DNA of 64,000 nt from Glebionis coronaria (GCA_025667525.1 CM046878.1:391038974-391102973); one strand, 5' to 3'. Shown: positions 11,421 to 22,910, counted from the first letter of the stretch. Notes: generated by a model from the sequence alone, not told the origin. Numbers and translations are program-made.

Positions 11421-12746
11421 AAGCGGTAAGTACTAAGCGTACGTTTAGGAAAATGTAGACACTTATGACCCTTTTTGTGTGAGTTCGTTCTCGAGGTGGA
11501 TTAATGTGTGTGTTAAACTTGTTAAATTTGAGATTAATTTTGATGGAATGAAGAAAGAAAATGACGGATTATGCTAAGAACTATGCTACGACGATAAAAA
11601 CGCGGAATCGTAAAACTCGACAAAAAACCAAACTACACTAAAAATTACCAAAATTTTAATCTAAGTTAAGAAAAATCAAATGAAACCAAAAGTGAAAACC
11701 AAATTTTGCAAAACCTTTTTTATTAATTTATATTAATTTTTAAATTTTAATAAAAAACCTAAAAATAAGTATAACTACTAAAAAGTGAAAATACAAATTT
11801 TCCTGAATGTAAACCTAAATTATACTAATTAAAATCTAAAAATTATTTTTGTAAAAATTATAACTACTGTTTGCTATTTTAATATAATTTATAAAATTTA
11901 AAAAGAAATAAATGATAATAAATTTAATAATAAAGTTAAAAATCTACTTTTACTTGTAAAAAATCTTAAACTGCTAATTAATTCAAGGAAAAATGAGACG
12001 AATGAAAACCAGCTCAGAATAAGCTGAAAACAGGCTTATAAGGCTCGAACCTATATTAATAAGCAAAACAAACAATCCCCTTAAATAGAACCCTAGGGCA
12101 ACTTTAACCAGTAAAATCCCTAGGGCGCGACGTTATGTATGAGTGTGTGTGAGAGTATGGGCGCAGGTTCGAGTCCTGGCCCTTACTTTTTGTAAATTTG
12201 TTTTTATATTTCTTTTTTTACCACTTGATGCCCAGTAACTACACTCACCGAAACTCAAATAATCTTACACTTTAAACTAGATTATCCCACAATTCGAATA
12301 ATAATTAGTCACAGATATGAACTTCCTTTTTTTAAAACTAAGCAGTAGATAGCAAATTGCTTGGCAGTGGGAAAGGAGTTCCCACTGCTTGGTCACAGAA
12401 AGTGACCAAAGCTATTTTGAGCTTGTTATGTTGTTGTTTTTGGTAACAAAGGGCACCCCACAAGTCAGTGGGCTTGTGGGAGTCACAAACAGGCAAGAAC
12501 AACAATCAACAACACTCCAATTAGCACAGAATAATCAAAAGATGCCAGATGTGTAGAAAAATGAGTCTGATGGTCACAAAATTTTTTTAAAGCAGTTGTG
12601 AGCTAGCAAATTTTATCCAGTCACATATTATCAGCAACAAACTTATGAAACTGCATTAATCATGGCAAAATAAACAAGTTTCATGCTGTTGGGCCAATGA
12701 AAGCTATAACTATGGCCCAATCTAGATTTGTTTAAATTAGACTAAG
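11421..12746. other. AT-rich unassigned stretch
   Basis: No gene or LTR was recognised. It contains A/T-rich runs around 11640-11990, two copies of CCCTAGGGC near 12092 and 12118, and a tRNA-like T-arm near 12163-12180. It lies between the F remnant and the D LTR and is probably old decayed repeat DNA. Confidence 0.35.
12121..12205 (+). other. Possible tRNA-derived SINE head (B box)
   Basis: GGTTCGAGTCC at 12166-12176 matches the pol III B box, and CAGG/CCTG around it gives a T-arm-like stem. A T-rich run follows within 20 bases. The expected A box about 40 bases upstream is poor (TAGGGCGCGACG). No acceptor stem can be drawn, so this is not a tRNA gene. It may be a SINE fragment or chance. 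Confidence 0.25.
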
Positions 12747-13554
12747 TGTTACTGGTCGCTGAGAGGACCAGCGACAGAGACCAGACCAACGGAAGGCAAA
12801 GCCTCAGCTGGCACACTAGGAACATTCAAGTCAAATACAACGTCAGAGAAGTCGAAGACTATCTGAAGTCATATTCAGCGACGATTATGGATAGCTGGAA
12901 TGTAGAAGGAACGTGCTGGTGTTCAAGGATCTTTGAGTTGACAATACTCAGAGATCACTTTGAACCCTTGAAGTCTTGGACAAAGCAAAGCTTGTCCTAT
13001 CCTTATAGTTTAGGCGAGAGAATCTACAAAGTTTTTTGAGCGGGACAAAACAAGAGATTCAAGTCAATGCCTAGTACGACCTAGTGGGACAAAAGTGACC
13101 AGTTGGCAGAACTGTTCACCTAAAGTAGTTTAAAGGCATGTCTCAATTTGGACATGCATTTAATACGTTGTACTCTTTCATTCAGAAGATGACACGTATC
13201 AACTACCCCCACTAAGGATACAACCTCGTACCACTATAAATAGGAGGGAGAAAGAAGTGAGAACTTAACCCTTGTGCTTGGATTTATTATCGAAGTTCTT
13301 TCTCCCTTTGGAACCACCGAGCCCTCAGATGTCCACCAGCGACTCATTGGTTCTCTTGTAAACTTGAGTCTCGAATCAAGTTTACTCGTTCTAGGGTTCA
13401 TTTCTTATTGTCATTCAACGGGTGTATTCATAGCACTTTGTAATACTTTGTTTATAATAGTTAATAAAGCATTACTCGTTTGAAAAGTATTTCATTGTGT
13501 GTTATTGTTTATCCGTGACTTAGTTTCAACAATTGTTGTATTTTGGTACTTTCA
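12747..13554 (+). repeat. Element D 5' LTR
   Basis: Runs from TGTTACTGG to ...TTTCA, followed by AT and the PBS, giving 808 bp. Just inside the start, GTCGCTG and CAGCGAC form a perfect 7-bp inverted repeat around a 7-base loop. A TATA box lies at 13234. The boundaries rest on the TG...CA rule and PBS spacing; the partner LTR is not visible. Confidence 0.7.
13234..13243 (+). promoter_or_regulatory. Putative TATA box of element D
   Basis: CTATAAATAG lies 320 bases before the LTR end, which fits a U3/R boundary near 13265. Confidence 0.6.
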
Positions 13555-13556
13555 AT

Positions 13557-13568
13557 TGGTATCAAAGC
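13557..13568 (+). other. Element D primer-binding site
   Basis: TGGTATCAAAGC starts two bases after the LTR end. It matches the usual initiator-Met tRNA PBS TGGTATCAGAGC with one change, as is typical of copia elements. Confidence 0.75.
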
Positions 13569-13626
13569 GGTTTGATTTATAAAAATTTCTTAAAACCGTT
13601 CTTGTTTTTAAAATCAAGATCCAAAT

Positions 13627-15732
13627 ATGACTGAAACTATGCCTCCTATCCCACCACCTTTTGGCCAAACTAGCCAAGCAAACACTTCAACAAACGCAGC
13701 AGCCACCACATCTACCACCATGCATACACCCGTTGTAAGTACTGGTGTAAATGAGGATGACCTTCCACAACTTCTTGATAATCGTGGGGGGTCACATGTG
13801 TCTAATGTTCCAGCGTTTGACGAAGAAGATTTCTCAAGTTGGAAAAGTGAATTCCTTATATACTTAGATGGCTTAGAACCCTTCTTGTTTGAAATCTTAG
13901 AAAATTGTCCTTATGTACCACTGGCCATTTCCTCTACCCCTGAGAGACCCATTAAGAAACCCGTTAAGCAATGGTCTCCAGTTGATAGACGTCTGGCTAA
14001 CCAGGACAAGAGACTAAAAAGTATCATAGTCTTTTGCCTACCCAAGAACATTATGAAGTCCATAATCAAATGCAACACTGCACAAGAAATGTGGACTGAG
14101 TTGGTTCTAGGGTATGAAGGACCAGAAGAAACCAAGGAAACCAAAATTCAATCCTTAAGACTTAAATTTAATGCTTTTAAAACCTTGGAGACAGAAATTG
14201 TTTCTCAAACTTACTCTAGGTTTAAGATCTTGTTGAATGATTTAGGTAACAATGGAGTTGTCCTACCCAAGGCTGAGGTTAATGCTACTTTCGTTAACAG
14301 TTTACCTAAAAAATGGCTTAGCCTTAATCAAACCTTAAGAGCAAATAATGCTATAAAAATGATACTCTGGCTCAACTATTTGGTAGGTATAATTATGAAG
14401 AAGGACTGATTGACTCTATTTACAAATCAGAGACTGACAGGTTTACCCCTCTTGTATCTGGGTCAAAATCTCTTGTTGCTAACCATTCCTTTCAGGACAA
14501 TGACTCTGATGTTGAAGAGGACACAAGAAGCAGTCAAGAATTCCTTGATGAATTACATGCTGAGTTCCATGACAGAGCCCTTCTGGCTGACCAAAATAGA
14601 TATTACAAGAGATCTGGTAGAGTTGGTGCTGCCAAAGTTGATAAATCCAAAGTGTCATGTTACACTTGTGGAAAGACTGGTCACTTCCAGAAGGATTGCT
14701 GGTCTAATAAAACCTCTTCTCCCAGCTTTCCATCATCCAGCAAAACTCATAGCAGCAAAAAGAAGTTTACTCCCTCACCTTTCAAGCAAACTTCTCTCTC
14801 TGACTCTGAAGGGAAGAAGGACTATAAGGTCAAATACAAGGCCTTGAAAGCTGAGCTGATGAAACTCAATCAGAAAGCTAAAGATGAAGCTAAGAAGAAG
14901 GATAACAAGAAGACTGAAAAAGGTCTAATCGCTGCTTCTTTTGACTGGGATGACGAACCCCTCACTTCTGGTGATGAAGGAACCACTACCGTCAGAGCTT
15001 TTATGGCGGTGGCTGATGAAGAACCTACTGTTGGAAAAGGTGAAGCGAGATCAGGACAATGGGTTGATATAACAATGAAAAAGGTACAAAGATTACTTTC
15101 CATGTCTGAGGGTCCTGACAGAGACCATGTCAGTGACTACACCTTGGTTGACCTGCATTTTGTGGAAGAACAAAGGAAAAACTTGTTAAATAAGTTTCAA
15201 AATCTTAAAACTGAGTTAAATCTTTGTCAATCTTAGTTAGCTAACCTCAAACCTTTTGTGAACATCGCAAACCAACTTTAAAATGAGGTTAGCAAGTTGT
15301 CTATTGAAAATGAATATTTAACTGATGAAAACGCCGAACTCAGAAAAACCATTGAAAAATGGAACCTTGGTCAATCCACAGTGGAAGAAATTGTTGCTGA
15401 ATCCATTCCAGGGGATGTGGTTCAGGTAATAGGGGGCAAGGGTAGGTTTAAAAATCACATACCAGTACCCAATGTTAAATTTGTCCCTTTAGATGTCTCT
15501 TCTCCATCTTCCACCTCTGTGGTTGAGAAGGACTCTGACAAGGAATCTGATGTGCCAGCTGTTCCTAAACTTGCTGGTGCTAACCCATCTGATTCCCTGC
15601 TTGGCCCAAAACCTGCTCTCAAAACCTCTGGGACACTCAATCCCAAAGTTGCTGATAAAGCACATAAAAAGGTTTTTGTGGCCAAAGTCACTGACAAACC
15701 CACCCCTCCCCCCGAAGAGCTGTCACCCACCA
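13627..15732 (+). pseudogene. gag: Copia Gag of element D, broken and truncated
   Basis: Starts at ATG 13627 (MTETMPPIPPPFGQ). The UBN2-type gag core (FSSWKSEFLIYL, QEMWTELVLGYEGPEE) lies about 13810-14350. A one-base slip near 14355, beside an A run, moves the frame; the knuckle CYTCGKTGHFQKDC at 14658-14699 is in the new frame. A Lys-rich, probably coiled-coil region follows. Stops at 15234-15236 and near 15279 break it again. The last part is Ser/Pro-rich and is cut by C at 15732. Protease, integrase and RT would be downstream and are not seen here. Confidence 0.8.
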
Positions 15733-16045
15733 TGTAGGTCTACGATTTCTTAGGATTAAGCAATGTATAAATTATCTATTGGATGGAAGGGAAGGAGTAA
15801 GAACTAGAGAGAGAAAGGAGAGAAGGAGGAAGAGGTAGAGAGAGAAAGTAGTTTTTTGAATGAAAAGTCAAAACACAAAATGAGCAACCCCTCCTAAATG
15901 CTAGGAGGGGGTATATATATATAGCCCACCCTACATGTAGGCTATATGGGCTATACTGTTTACAAACTAGATCACGAGCCTATTACTTGAATATATTATT
16001 GGAGTGACCGATCCTTTCTAAATACGTAAAAACGTATTTCCAACA
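15733..16045 (-). repeat. Element C 3' LTR, 313 bp
   Basis: On the minus strand it runs from TGTTGGAAATACG at 16045 to ...GACCTACA at 15733, directly after a G-rich polypurine tract. A TATATATATATA stretch at 15912-15923 may serve as TATA box. A CT-rich block (15780-15850) occupies the downstream half. ATACGTAAAAACGTAT near the start is palindromic. No second LTR is in view, so the ends rest on TG...CA and the PPT. Confidence 0.7.
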
Positions 16046-16180
16046 ATCTCCCACTAAGGGAGGTCACTCCAAGTTACAATGTCCTAAATAGTCTATAGCT
16101 CGTGATCTATGCTAACAATGATGTGATCGAGAATTTCCTTGGAAAAACGTATTTCCAACAATCTCCCCCTAAGGGAGGTC
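16046..16180 (-). repeat. Polypurine tract and LTR edge of element C, duplicated
   Basis: The plus-strand block AACGTATTTCCAACA followed by ATCTCCCMCTAAGGGAGGTCA occurs at about 16031-16066 and again at 16147-16182, 116 bp apart. Each copy reads on the minus strand as a PPT (AGGGGGAG or AGTGGGAG) abutting the LTR start TGTTGGAAATACG. Only the left copy is followed by a full LTR; the right one carries about 15 bases of LTR edge. Confidence 0.7.
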
Positions 16181-16783
16181 ACACCATTTTACAAAATCTT
16201 AAACCTAGCATCTATGCTTGAGTCTTCGATCTTGTTCTTGTGAATATGCTTGATGTGATCTCTGACTTTAGTCTTGAGCATGTTTCCTTGCCTTGACCTT
16301 GTGCATTCATCACCTGTGATATTCGCCTCTTCGTGACTTCATGTTCCACATACTTATACCTTTATAATTCTTGAAAGCTTCAGAGTTTGATACAGCGGAA
16401 GACTTGACCTTCAGACTTCTTGAATTCGTTGAAGTACTAAGTGTATGTAGTATAAGCATGTGGTGACGACTTCTTCTGGATTGTACACCGCAATGCCACC
16501 TTCTTGTTATGCTGCATAAGACAGTTAGCAACAAACCATATACACGGATGAAATGGCCTTGAACATTTCATTCTAATTCGGTAGCATTTTACCTCCGGTC
16601 GGTGAAGACCGTTGGACGATATTAAATATCGTACTTGTGTCAGGTAGTTTGAATAAAGAACCTCCTTGACAAGATTTCGCGGGTAAACCCGTTCTCTTTA
16701 CTCGACCGTCTAAAGCTGACTGCGAACGTAAAGAGTGAATCATTTGAATAATATTATCCGCATGATTTGAAGCCGTCAATTCA
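16181..16783 (-). other. C internal sequence, unassigned
   Basis: No recognised domain. A minus-strand open frame of 83 codons (16573-16824) reads MVRFLIELHLFQEHELTASN and ends GGKMLPN. It does not resemble protease, integrase or RT, so the usual copia pol appears to be absent from this part. Confidence 0.3.
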
Positions 16784-17220
16784 TGTTCCTGGAACAAGTG
16801 AAGTTCAATTAAGAACCGCACCATCGTTGCTTTCCAGTTGTCACGAGCTTGATTCGTATAGAATCTTGCAAGTTACCTACCAAGTGTTGTTTGATGTTAA
16901 CACTAGAAGGATTTCCACTCATCACTGTAAACATTAAGGTATCACTCTGAGTGTTCTGGCATGATCACTAAGATATTGCGTAGAGGCCTGGAACGTGTTT
17001 AAATTCAGTTAAGAGTTTAAACCACTGTTGCTTTCCAGTTATCACAAGTTTGATTCATAAAGAATCGCACAAGCACCTACCATGAGCTTTTTGACGTTCG
17101 CTCAAGAAGGATTTCCATCTTCATTGTAAATACTTTCGTATTACTCGGATGTTCAGGCAAGATCATGAAGATTTTGCGTAGGACTCTTAATATCTTTCTT
17201 ACTTTTCACATTGTGTGAAC
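16784..17220. repeat. About 205-bp tandem duplication in element C
   Basis: GTTGCTTTCCAGTTGTCACG at about 16825 recurs diverged as GTTGCTTTCCAGTTATCACA at about 17027. The following ACCTACCA, AGAAGGATTTCCA and GATATTGCGTAG-like blocks repeat in the same order. The preceding CCTGGAAC...AAGAACCGCACC block has a counterpart at about 16987. The copies have diverged noticeably, so the duplication is old. Confidence 0.65.
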
Positions 17221-17261
17221 AAGCAAGGAATAATGAAAATGTGTCCTAATGAGATATTTGA

Positions 17262-17906
17262 TGTGACAACCGTGGTTTTGTGATTCGTCACTCGGTCTTA
17301 TTTTTGGTTATTTTATGTGTGACTATTTGATTTCGTGTTTACATGTTTATTTTGCGTGAACGAGGTTGGTGTGGACATCGTATATGGGTATAAAGTACTC
17401 ATAAGTAAATCGAGGAATGGTTATTTCATGTTCATGAGCTCACAATGTAGTGACTATGAAATGAGATGGTGTTATTTGGTGGTTTTACGTATACGTATAT
17501 GGATTATAGAAAAATCGTATTTTTACGGTTTAGGGTTTTGCATTTAGGGGTCTCGGAAGAGGTATTTAGTCACGGGAGTATTTTTCGGGATGGTTTTAAG
17601 TCATTTAGGACATAGTTATAAAGTTTATTTCAAAATTTGAATTTTTTTTAAAACTGTATATTTTACGTCATTTACAGTATTCGCGTAAAAACTGAGTAGT
17701 TTTACGGTTTTGAGGTTTTGGAGGCTTTAGGAGCTGAAATAAATTAAGGAAAATTAAGGTAATATTATTAATACATATATTAATAATAAAAAGAAAAAAA
17801 ACGAAATTAGGGGACGGTAGGTCGGTTTTGGACGCAAGAAAAGGAGGAGAAAAAGGGAAAAAAAATTAAAAAAGGAAGGTTGGGTTTGGGTTGGACTAGG
17901 ACTCAC
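17262..17906 (+). repeat. B 5' LTR, first part
   Basis: First 645 bases of the B LTR, nearly identical to 46493-47133. It stops at GACTAGGACTCAC, where element A is inserted; the continuation CCACACCC is at 39046. The uninterrupted counterpart at 47128-47145 shows the original junction. Confidence 0.9.
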
Positions 17907-18551
17907 TGTGACAACCGTGGTTTTGAGGTTCGTCACTTGGTCTTACTTTTATGTTATTTTATGTGTGCTTACTTGAATTGTGTGATTACGTGTTTATTTT
18001 GTGTGATTGAGGTTGGTGTGGTTATCATTTATGAGTATAGAAGTACTCATAAGTAAATCGAGGAACGGTTATTTCATGTTCATGAGCTCACAATTAGTGA
18101 CTATGAAATGAAATGGTGATATTTTGTTGTTTACGTATACGTATAAGTATTATAGTAATAGTATATTTTTTTAGGATTTACGGTTTAGCATTTAGAGGTC
18201 TCGGGTGAGGTAATTAGTCATATGAATATTTTTCGGGATGGTTTTAAGTCATTTAGGACTTAGTTATAAATTTTATTTCAAAATTTGAGATTTTTTTAAA
18301 AGTGTATATTTTGCGTCTTTTACGGTAAAACGCGTAAATTTGACTAGTTTTACGGTTTTGGGGTTTTGGAAGCTTTAGGAGCTGAAATAAATTAAGACAA
18401 ATTAACGTAATACTAGTAATATATTATTAAACAATAAAAAGAAAAAAAATAAAAAAATACCTATTATAGTCGGCTAGAACCGAATTTTTAAAAAAAAATG
18501 GGAAAAGGAAAGTGTTTTGGGCTATGGGCTGGACTTGGGTTCACCCATACC

Positions 18552-18561
18552 CTATATAAAG
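18552..18561 (+). promoter_or_regulatory. Putative TATA box of the A 5' LTR
   Basis: CTATATAAAG, conserved in the 3' LTR near 37114-37123. The following stretch with GTTTTTAGGG and a CATCTTCCAGTAG block is conserved among the A and B LTRs, as expected near a start site. Confidence 0.5.
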
Positions 18562-19806
18562 TTATAACTAAAAAAAATTAAATCATTTTCCTGGAAACTT
18601 TAAGTCGACGGCAGGAGCAAGTTTTTAGGGTTTTCTGTATTTTTTTTCATCTTCCAGTAGATTAAAGGTAAACCTTCTTAAACCTTTTTGATTAAATTGT
18701 TTTTATGCTTAATTAATCATTCTTATGATGGATTAGGGTTAGGGTTTATATAAAATCAATGATGTGATAATCATAATATGATGATCATATAATCTAGGGC
18801 TTGTATTAGATGGGGTTATGGGTAATTAATTAGTTCAATTTGTTTAAACCCGTTTTTAAAAACTGGGCATATTTTTGAGTCAATTGTTTTGATCATATTG
18901 GGAGTTATACAAAATCTTATCTTACGATCCACATACCCCTGGAAAGGTATTTGAAGTGGCTTTCCAATGCAAGAAGTTAGAACTAACTTGGAGGTCAGGA
19001 AGTGGGTCAAAAACAGGTTACAACAGTCGGAGGTCAAAACAGTTTTGAAGTCAACCTGTTTTCTTTTTAAGTTTTGGGTTGTTTGGGGTACTTAGGGTTG
19101 CATTGGGATATTCTTACGAACATCAGAGATGGTTTACATATTTTAGTAAGGATATGCACTTGGGCTAAGATTGTGGTTTAGGGTAAGACCCTCTAATGGT
19201 AACAAACTTTTCATACGTTTAAAATCAGTAAATTCTGGATAGGTGGCAATATATACACATATATCGGGGCCTTAATAGTAGGTTTAAGATTAGGGCAAGT
19301 GGGAGGTTTTAGCTAACATGTATAAAAGTGTGAATATTACTTTTACAGAAACCATGGGTATATTTAAGTGGACGTTTGACTTAAAGTTTTGGGGCCTAAA
19401 ACTGGGACTGTTTTGTGTAAAATTATGAACGTGATAGCTATTGAACTTAACCAAGTTAGGGACTTGTTAAGGAAGGGTAATGGGGTGATTAGAGCTTATC
19501 AATGAGGTAATATTATAGGATAGGCTAGATGTCCATCATAGGTTGATGAGCCATCTTAGTGATTGGTTCGAGTATTGATTTCGTGTTTTTGGTTTGTTAG
19601 CTTGTTGCTAGTGCGAGGACTTGTGAAGAAGCTATCAGGTGAGTTTCATAGTCCCATGTTTAATATTGATTTTGACTTCCAGATGGGATGGAAGAGACAC
19701 TGTGTTGAGTTATTTCTCTAAATTGATACTGTGAATGTGTTTGTGATTTGAGATGGATTTGTGTGTACATTATGTGATTAACTGCTATGTGGTTCTTGTT
19801 TATGTA

Positions 19807-19923
19807 TGACAAGGTAGTGGCCTTGGGATAGGTACATAGCGTGATCGTCTATGGGACCAATGGTTAATGACAAGGTAGTGGCCTTGGGATAGGTACATAG
19901 TGTGATCATCTATGGTACCATGA
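19807..19923 (+). repeat. 61-bp tandem duplication in the A LTR
   Basis: The block TGACAAGGTAGTGGCCTTGG...CTATGG occurs twice, starting at 19807 and 19868. It is again double in the 3' LTR from about 38374. The B LTRs have a single related copy (about 40465 and 57970), so the duplication marks the A subfamily. Confidence 0.8.
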
Positions 19924-20477
19924 TGTTTGGTAAGGCTGTGGGCCTTGGTTTTGGTTTGAAATGTTTGATCTTGAATTGATAGTTGTTGATGCATACATGT
20001 AACACATGGTCCATATGTTATTGTATTTGTGTTCGTTATTCACAGCTTGTAACTGATTTAGCGTTGGAGTCTAAACCTATGACTCTCACCAACTTTATGT
20101 TGACGTGTTTTAGTGTCTCTTTTAGGTGATACTATGGTTAAGCATGAGAACATAAGTGGCTAGGATTGGAGAAGCTTAGGAATGCATATAGAAGGAGAAT
20201 CCCCGTTTCCTTCTTAGTTTTTATTTGTTCATTTAAATAAGTGATACTGTGGCACACATATGTTTGTTTTGATTATGTTTCTTGTTTGTCTTTGGTAAGA
20301 GGTAGGGCTGTTACCTACTTACCTAGACACCTGCATTTGGTGAGATATTGTCATGACTTTTGTGTCACCATTTTATGACATTTCTTATTTCATATAGTTA
20401 TCTCTATAGACACACCATGTTGTAATGATATCCATACGTCGCGCCCCATATTCCGCCATGGTGGGGTGTGACAGAAA

Positions 20478-20489
20478 TGGTATCAGAGA
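20478..20489 (+). other. Element A primer-binding site
   Basis: TGGTATCAGAGA starts four bases after the LTR end, complementary in type to the initiator-Met tRNA 3' end, as in chromoviruses. Confidence 0.85.
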
Positions 20490-20842
20490 CAATGGTTATA
20501 GAGAATTTGGTTGCCTAGTCGTGTAGCCTAGTCTATAGCTTAAGGGTCCCTGCATATAGGCGTCATAGGAGTATGTGTGCACTTTATTATAATTGATGTG
20601 TTTGGATGTTATTTTGCGATGTTGTTAAGATAGGAACTAATATGGTTCATACTTGACCACATAATATTTTCCTTTCGGGTTTTGACTAGTGCGGGTTTAA
20701 CTACCATCATCCACGCTAGTCATCTTTGTACTTTGCTAGAAAATGTATGTTATGATTTATAATTTAATGCATGATAGCATCTATCTTTTGTTGTGTTATA
20801 CTATGTATCTGATGAGTGATATTTTCTTCTAATGTTTAAGTC

Positions 20843-21163
20843 ATGCCTCCTGAGAGACAAATAGTGGTGCAAGCCACTAGAATTACGAGGTTAAAATACC
20901 ACAGACGTACAAACTATAGGAGGACAATTACAGAGGCGTGGTATCCATGCGAGGCGATAGAACACATGTCTAGGGTAAAAGTGAACCGGGCGTGGGTATA
21001 TAAGACAGTCCTAACTATAACATCTAAGGAAGGGAATAAGGAGGTACTATTGAGGACTGTCAAGACTAGACCAGTTTATCCATGGGATAACAATAATGAA
21101 GGAGAAGTAACCGATACCGAATCCGATACCGAATCCACTGCATCCAATAGTTATTTGTTTTAA
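20843..21163 (+). CDS. Leader ORF of element A, 106 aa, unknown
   Basis: ATG at 20843 (MPPERQIVVQATRITRLKY) opens an uninterrupted frame between PBS and gag. The N-terminal half is basic (Arg/Lys/Thr). The C-terminal end is acidic and repetitive (TDTESDTES) and terminates in SNSYLF. No domain is recognised. A degraded start of the same ORF is present in B at 41448. Element F has an unrelated-looking but similarly placed acidic-tailed ORF. It remains open although gag and pol are broken, but it is short, so that alone is weak evidence of constraint. It could affect translation of gag or act as an accessory protein. Confidence 0.45.
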   Translation: MPPERQIVVQATRITRLKYHRRTNYRRTITEAWYPCEAIEHMSRVKVNRAWVYKTVLTITSKEGNKEVLLRTVKTRPVYPWDNNNEGEVTDTESDTESTASNSYLF

Positions 21164-21616
21164 ATTTTCCGACTCTTATGGACGGCATGCCTTAAAATTA
21201 TTTATGTTTTCGTTTGGATTATGTCTACGCTAGTTTAGCTATACCATGGATTTGTGATGTTTCAAGTTTTGACTATGTTATTTTAATAAATGGAGTTTTG
21301 GACCTTATATTGTGTGGTTATGTGCTTATGAGTTGATAGATTATGTGTTATGTGTAGTATTAATTTCTTATAAGTGTCAGCATAGGAGGGAGTACATTGG
21401 TGAAAGGAACATGTATAATTATGGAGGCCTACATAATTATATATGTGCCACAACATCACTAGACTTTCAAGTATGATTGCATGAAAGAGAGTTGATACAT
21501 GCTTGTATAGTATATGTTGGTAGTGTGTATGGTTATGTTAGACGTGTGCAGGGTGGTAAGTATATTATACAGAGTATTTTGGTAGTTGTTAACGGGTGTC
21601 ATGTTTTTACTATAGC
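21164..21616. other. Spacer between A leader ORF and gag
   Basis: AT-rich, non-coding. It includes TATAAGTGTCAGCATAGGAG, also conserved in B near 41724, so it belongs to the element's leader. No other feature seen. Confidence 0.4.
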
Positions 21617-22910
21617 ATGGTGAACACGTGAAATGGTGCTGGTGGAAGTGGTGGTGATGGAAATCCTGATTTGGCTACTTTGATTGCTGCTCAAATGGCC
21701 AACATAATACCAACCATTGTTCAGCAGGTGACTAACAACCTGAACAACAATAACAACAACAATGGTCAAGGAGGAGGTGGAAACAATGGTTGTAGCTATA
21801 AGGCATTCACTTCTTGTGGTGCAAGAGAGTATGATGGGAAGGGCGGCGCGGTAGTACTTACCCAATGGATTGAGAAGATGGAGAATGTGATTCAGATGAG
21901 TGGCTGTTTACCAAATCAAATGGTCATGTATGTAACTGGTTCACTGGTAGGAAAGGCTTTAACTTGGTGGAATACTCAAGTTCAAGCAAGGGGAAGAGTT
22001 GCTGCACATGCTATGGCTTGGGCCGATTTTAAGGCTCTTATGACTACGGAGTTTTGTCCAAGCAATGAGATGGAGAAGCTGGAAAATGAGTTTTGGGGAC
22101 ATCCTATGGTTGGAGCGGCTCATGCAGATTACACAGATCGCTTCCATGAATTGGCAAAGTTGGTTCCCCATTTGGTTACCCCTGAGGCAAACAAAATCAA
22201 GCGGTACATTGCTGGATTACCTCCTCAGATTAAGGGAATGATTAAGGATACTCAACCTAACACGATACAACAAGCTATACTTATAGCAGGAATACTTGTT
22301 GAGGAGGCGGTATCTAGTGGAACTTTGATAAAGGCGGGAGATAAAAGAAAGGAGCCAGAAGCCGCGAAACCGCCTAACACCAACTGGAAAAATGTTAAGA
22401 AGGCAAAAGATGGAAGAAATTTTGCCATGAGGGTACCTCAAGGTTCTATAAATCCGAACAACAACAATGCTGCCTGCCGAACCTGCTCTAGGTTCCATCC
22501 AAGAGGTACACTATGTTAGACATGCTACAATTGCCAGAAACCGGGACACTTTGCCAGAAAATGTGACACACTTAACAGAAACGCAACACCAATCCAGTCT
22601 GTGAGGATGAATGTCACCGGGGGAAATTGTTTTGAGTGTGGACAACCCGGGCATTTCCAGAGGGAGTGTCCTAGATTGGTTGGAGCAACCAACCAGGGCA
22701 GAGGCCAGTTAGCTTTGGAAGGAAGTCAAGGAAACCAAGGCGGTGGAAACCGGAACAATGCTAACCGCAACAATGGGATAACTGGGAATCGGAACTAGAA
22801 CAGGAACGAGGGAAATCAGAGTAGGGGAAATCGGAATGGAGGCAGGGTCTACCTTGCAAATGCAGTAGAAGCGGTCCAGGACCCGAATGTAGTCACGGGT
22901 ACGTTTCTGT
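21617..22910 (+). pseudogene. gag: Gag of element A, three internal stops
   Basis: The natural start is ATG 21617, followed after four codons by TGA at 21629-21631, probably a mutated CGA. The frame then runs on through a Gly/Asn-rich start. The capsid core is about 21800-22330 (LTQWIEKMENV, ALTWWN, IKRYIAGLPPQIKG). A Lys-rich linker follows, then TAG at 22517-22519. Two CCHC knuckles come next, CYNCQKPGHFARKC (about 22526) and CFECGQPGHFQREC (about 22627). TAG at 22796-22798 is the last stop. Such a Gag would coat genomic RNA into particles; this copy cannot make it full length. Confidence 0.85.

Larger units (their letters stand above)
8712..11460 (+). mobile_element. Element F: decayed Ty3/gypsy remnant
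   Basis: A plus-strand remnant with a leader ORF, gag fragment, zinc-knuckle region and the start of a protease, all broken. No LTR or PBS was found; its left part is cut by the Athila insertion, and it fades near 11460 before RT. The order short acidic leader ORF then gag resembles element A, so a related chromovirus is likely. Boundaries are approximate. Confidence 0.65.
12747..15732 (+). mobile_element. Element D: Ty1/copia element, interrupted by C
   Basis: A plus-strand LTR, an initiator-tRNA-type PBS and a copia gag run until base 15732, where element C begins within the gag-side coding frame. The rest of D should lie right of the window. C's presumed TSD at this junction is CACCA (15728-15732), testable only beyond 64000. 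Confidence 0.8.
15733..17261 (-). mobile_element. Element C, 3' part (LTR and end of internal region)
   Basis: Minus-strand copia-type element split by B. This part holds the 3' LTR (15733-16045), a duplicated polypurine tract, a 200-bp tandem duplication and unassigned sequence up to TTTGA at 17257-17261. That pentamer recurs at 58555-58559 beyond B, and C resumes there. Confidence 0.8.
17907..20473 (+). repeat. Element A 5' LTR, 2567 bp
   Basis: Starts TGTGACAACC and ends GGGGTGTGACA, so the same heptamer TGTGACA closes both ends. A TATA-like CTATATAAAG lies at 18552-18561. A 61-bp tandem duplication (19807-19923) is absent from B's LTR. Confidence 0.92.

Noticed and set aside
12747..13039. 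97-codon frame near the start of the D LTR
   Set aside because: Falls inside the LTR, crosses its inverted repeat, and has no domain.
17335..17547. 70-codon frame, repeated at 46566-46778
   Set aside because: Part of the B LTR; frames in the A LTRs at the same place are broken.
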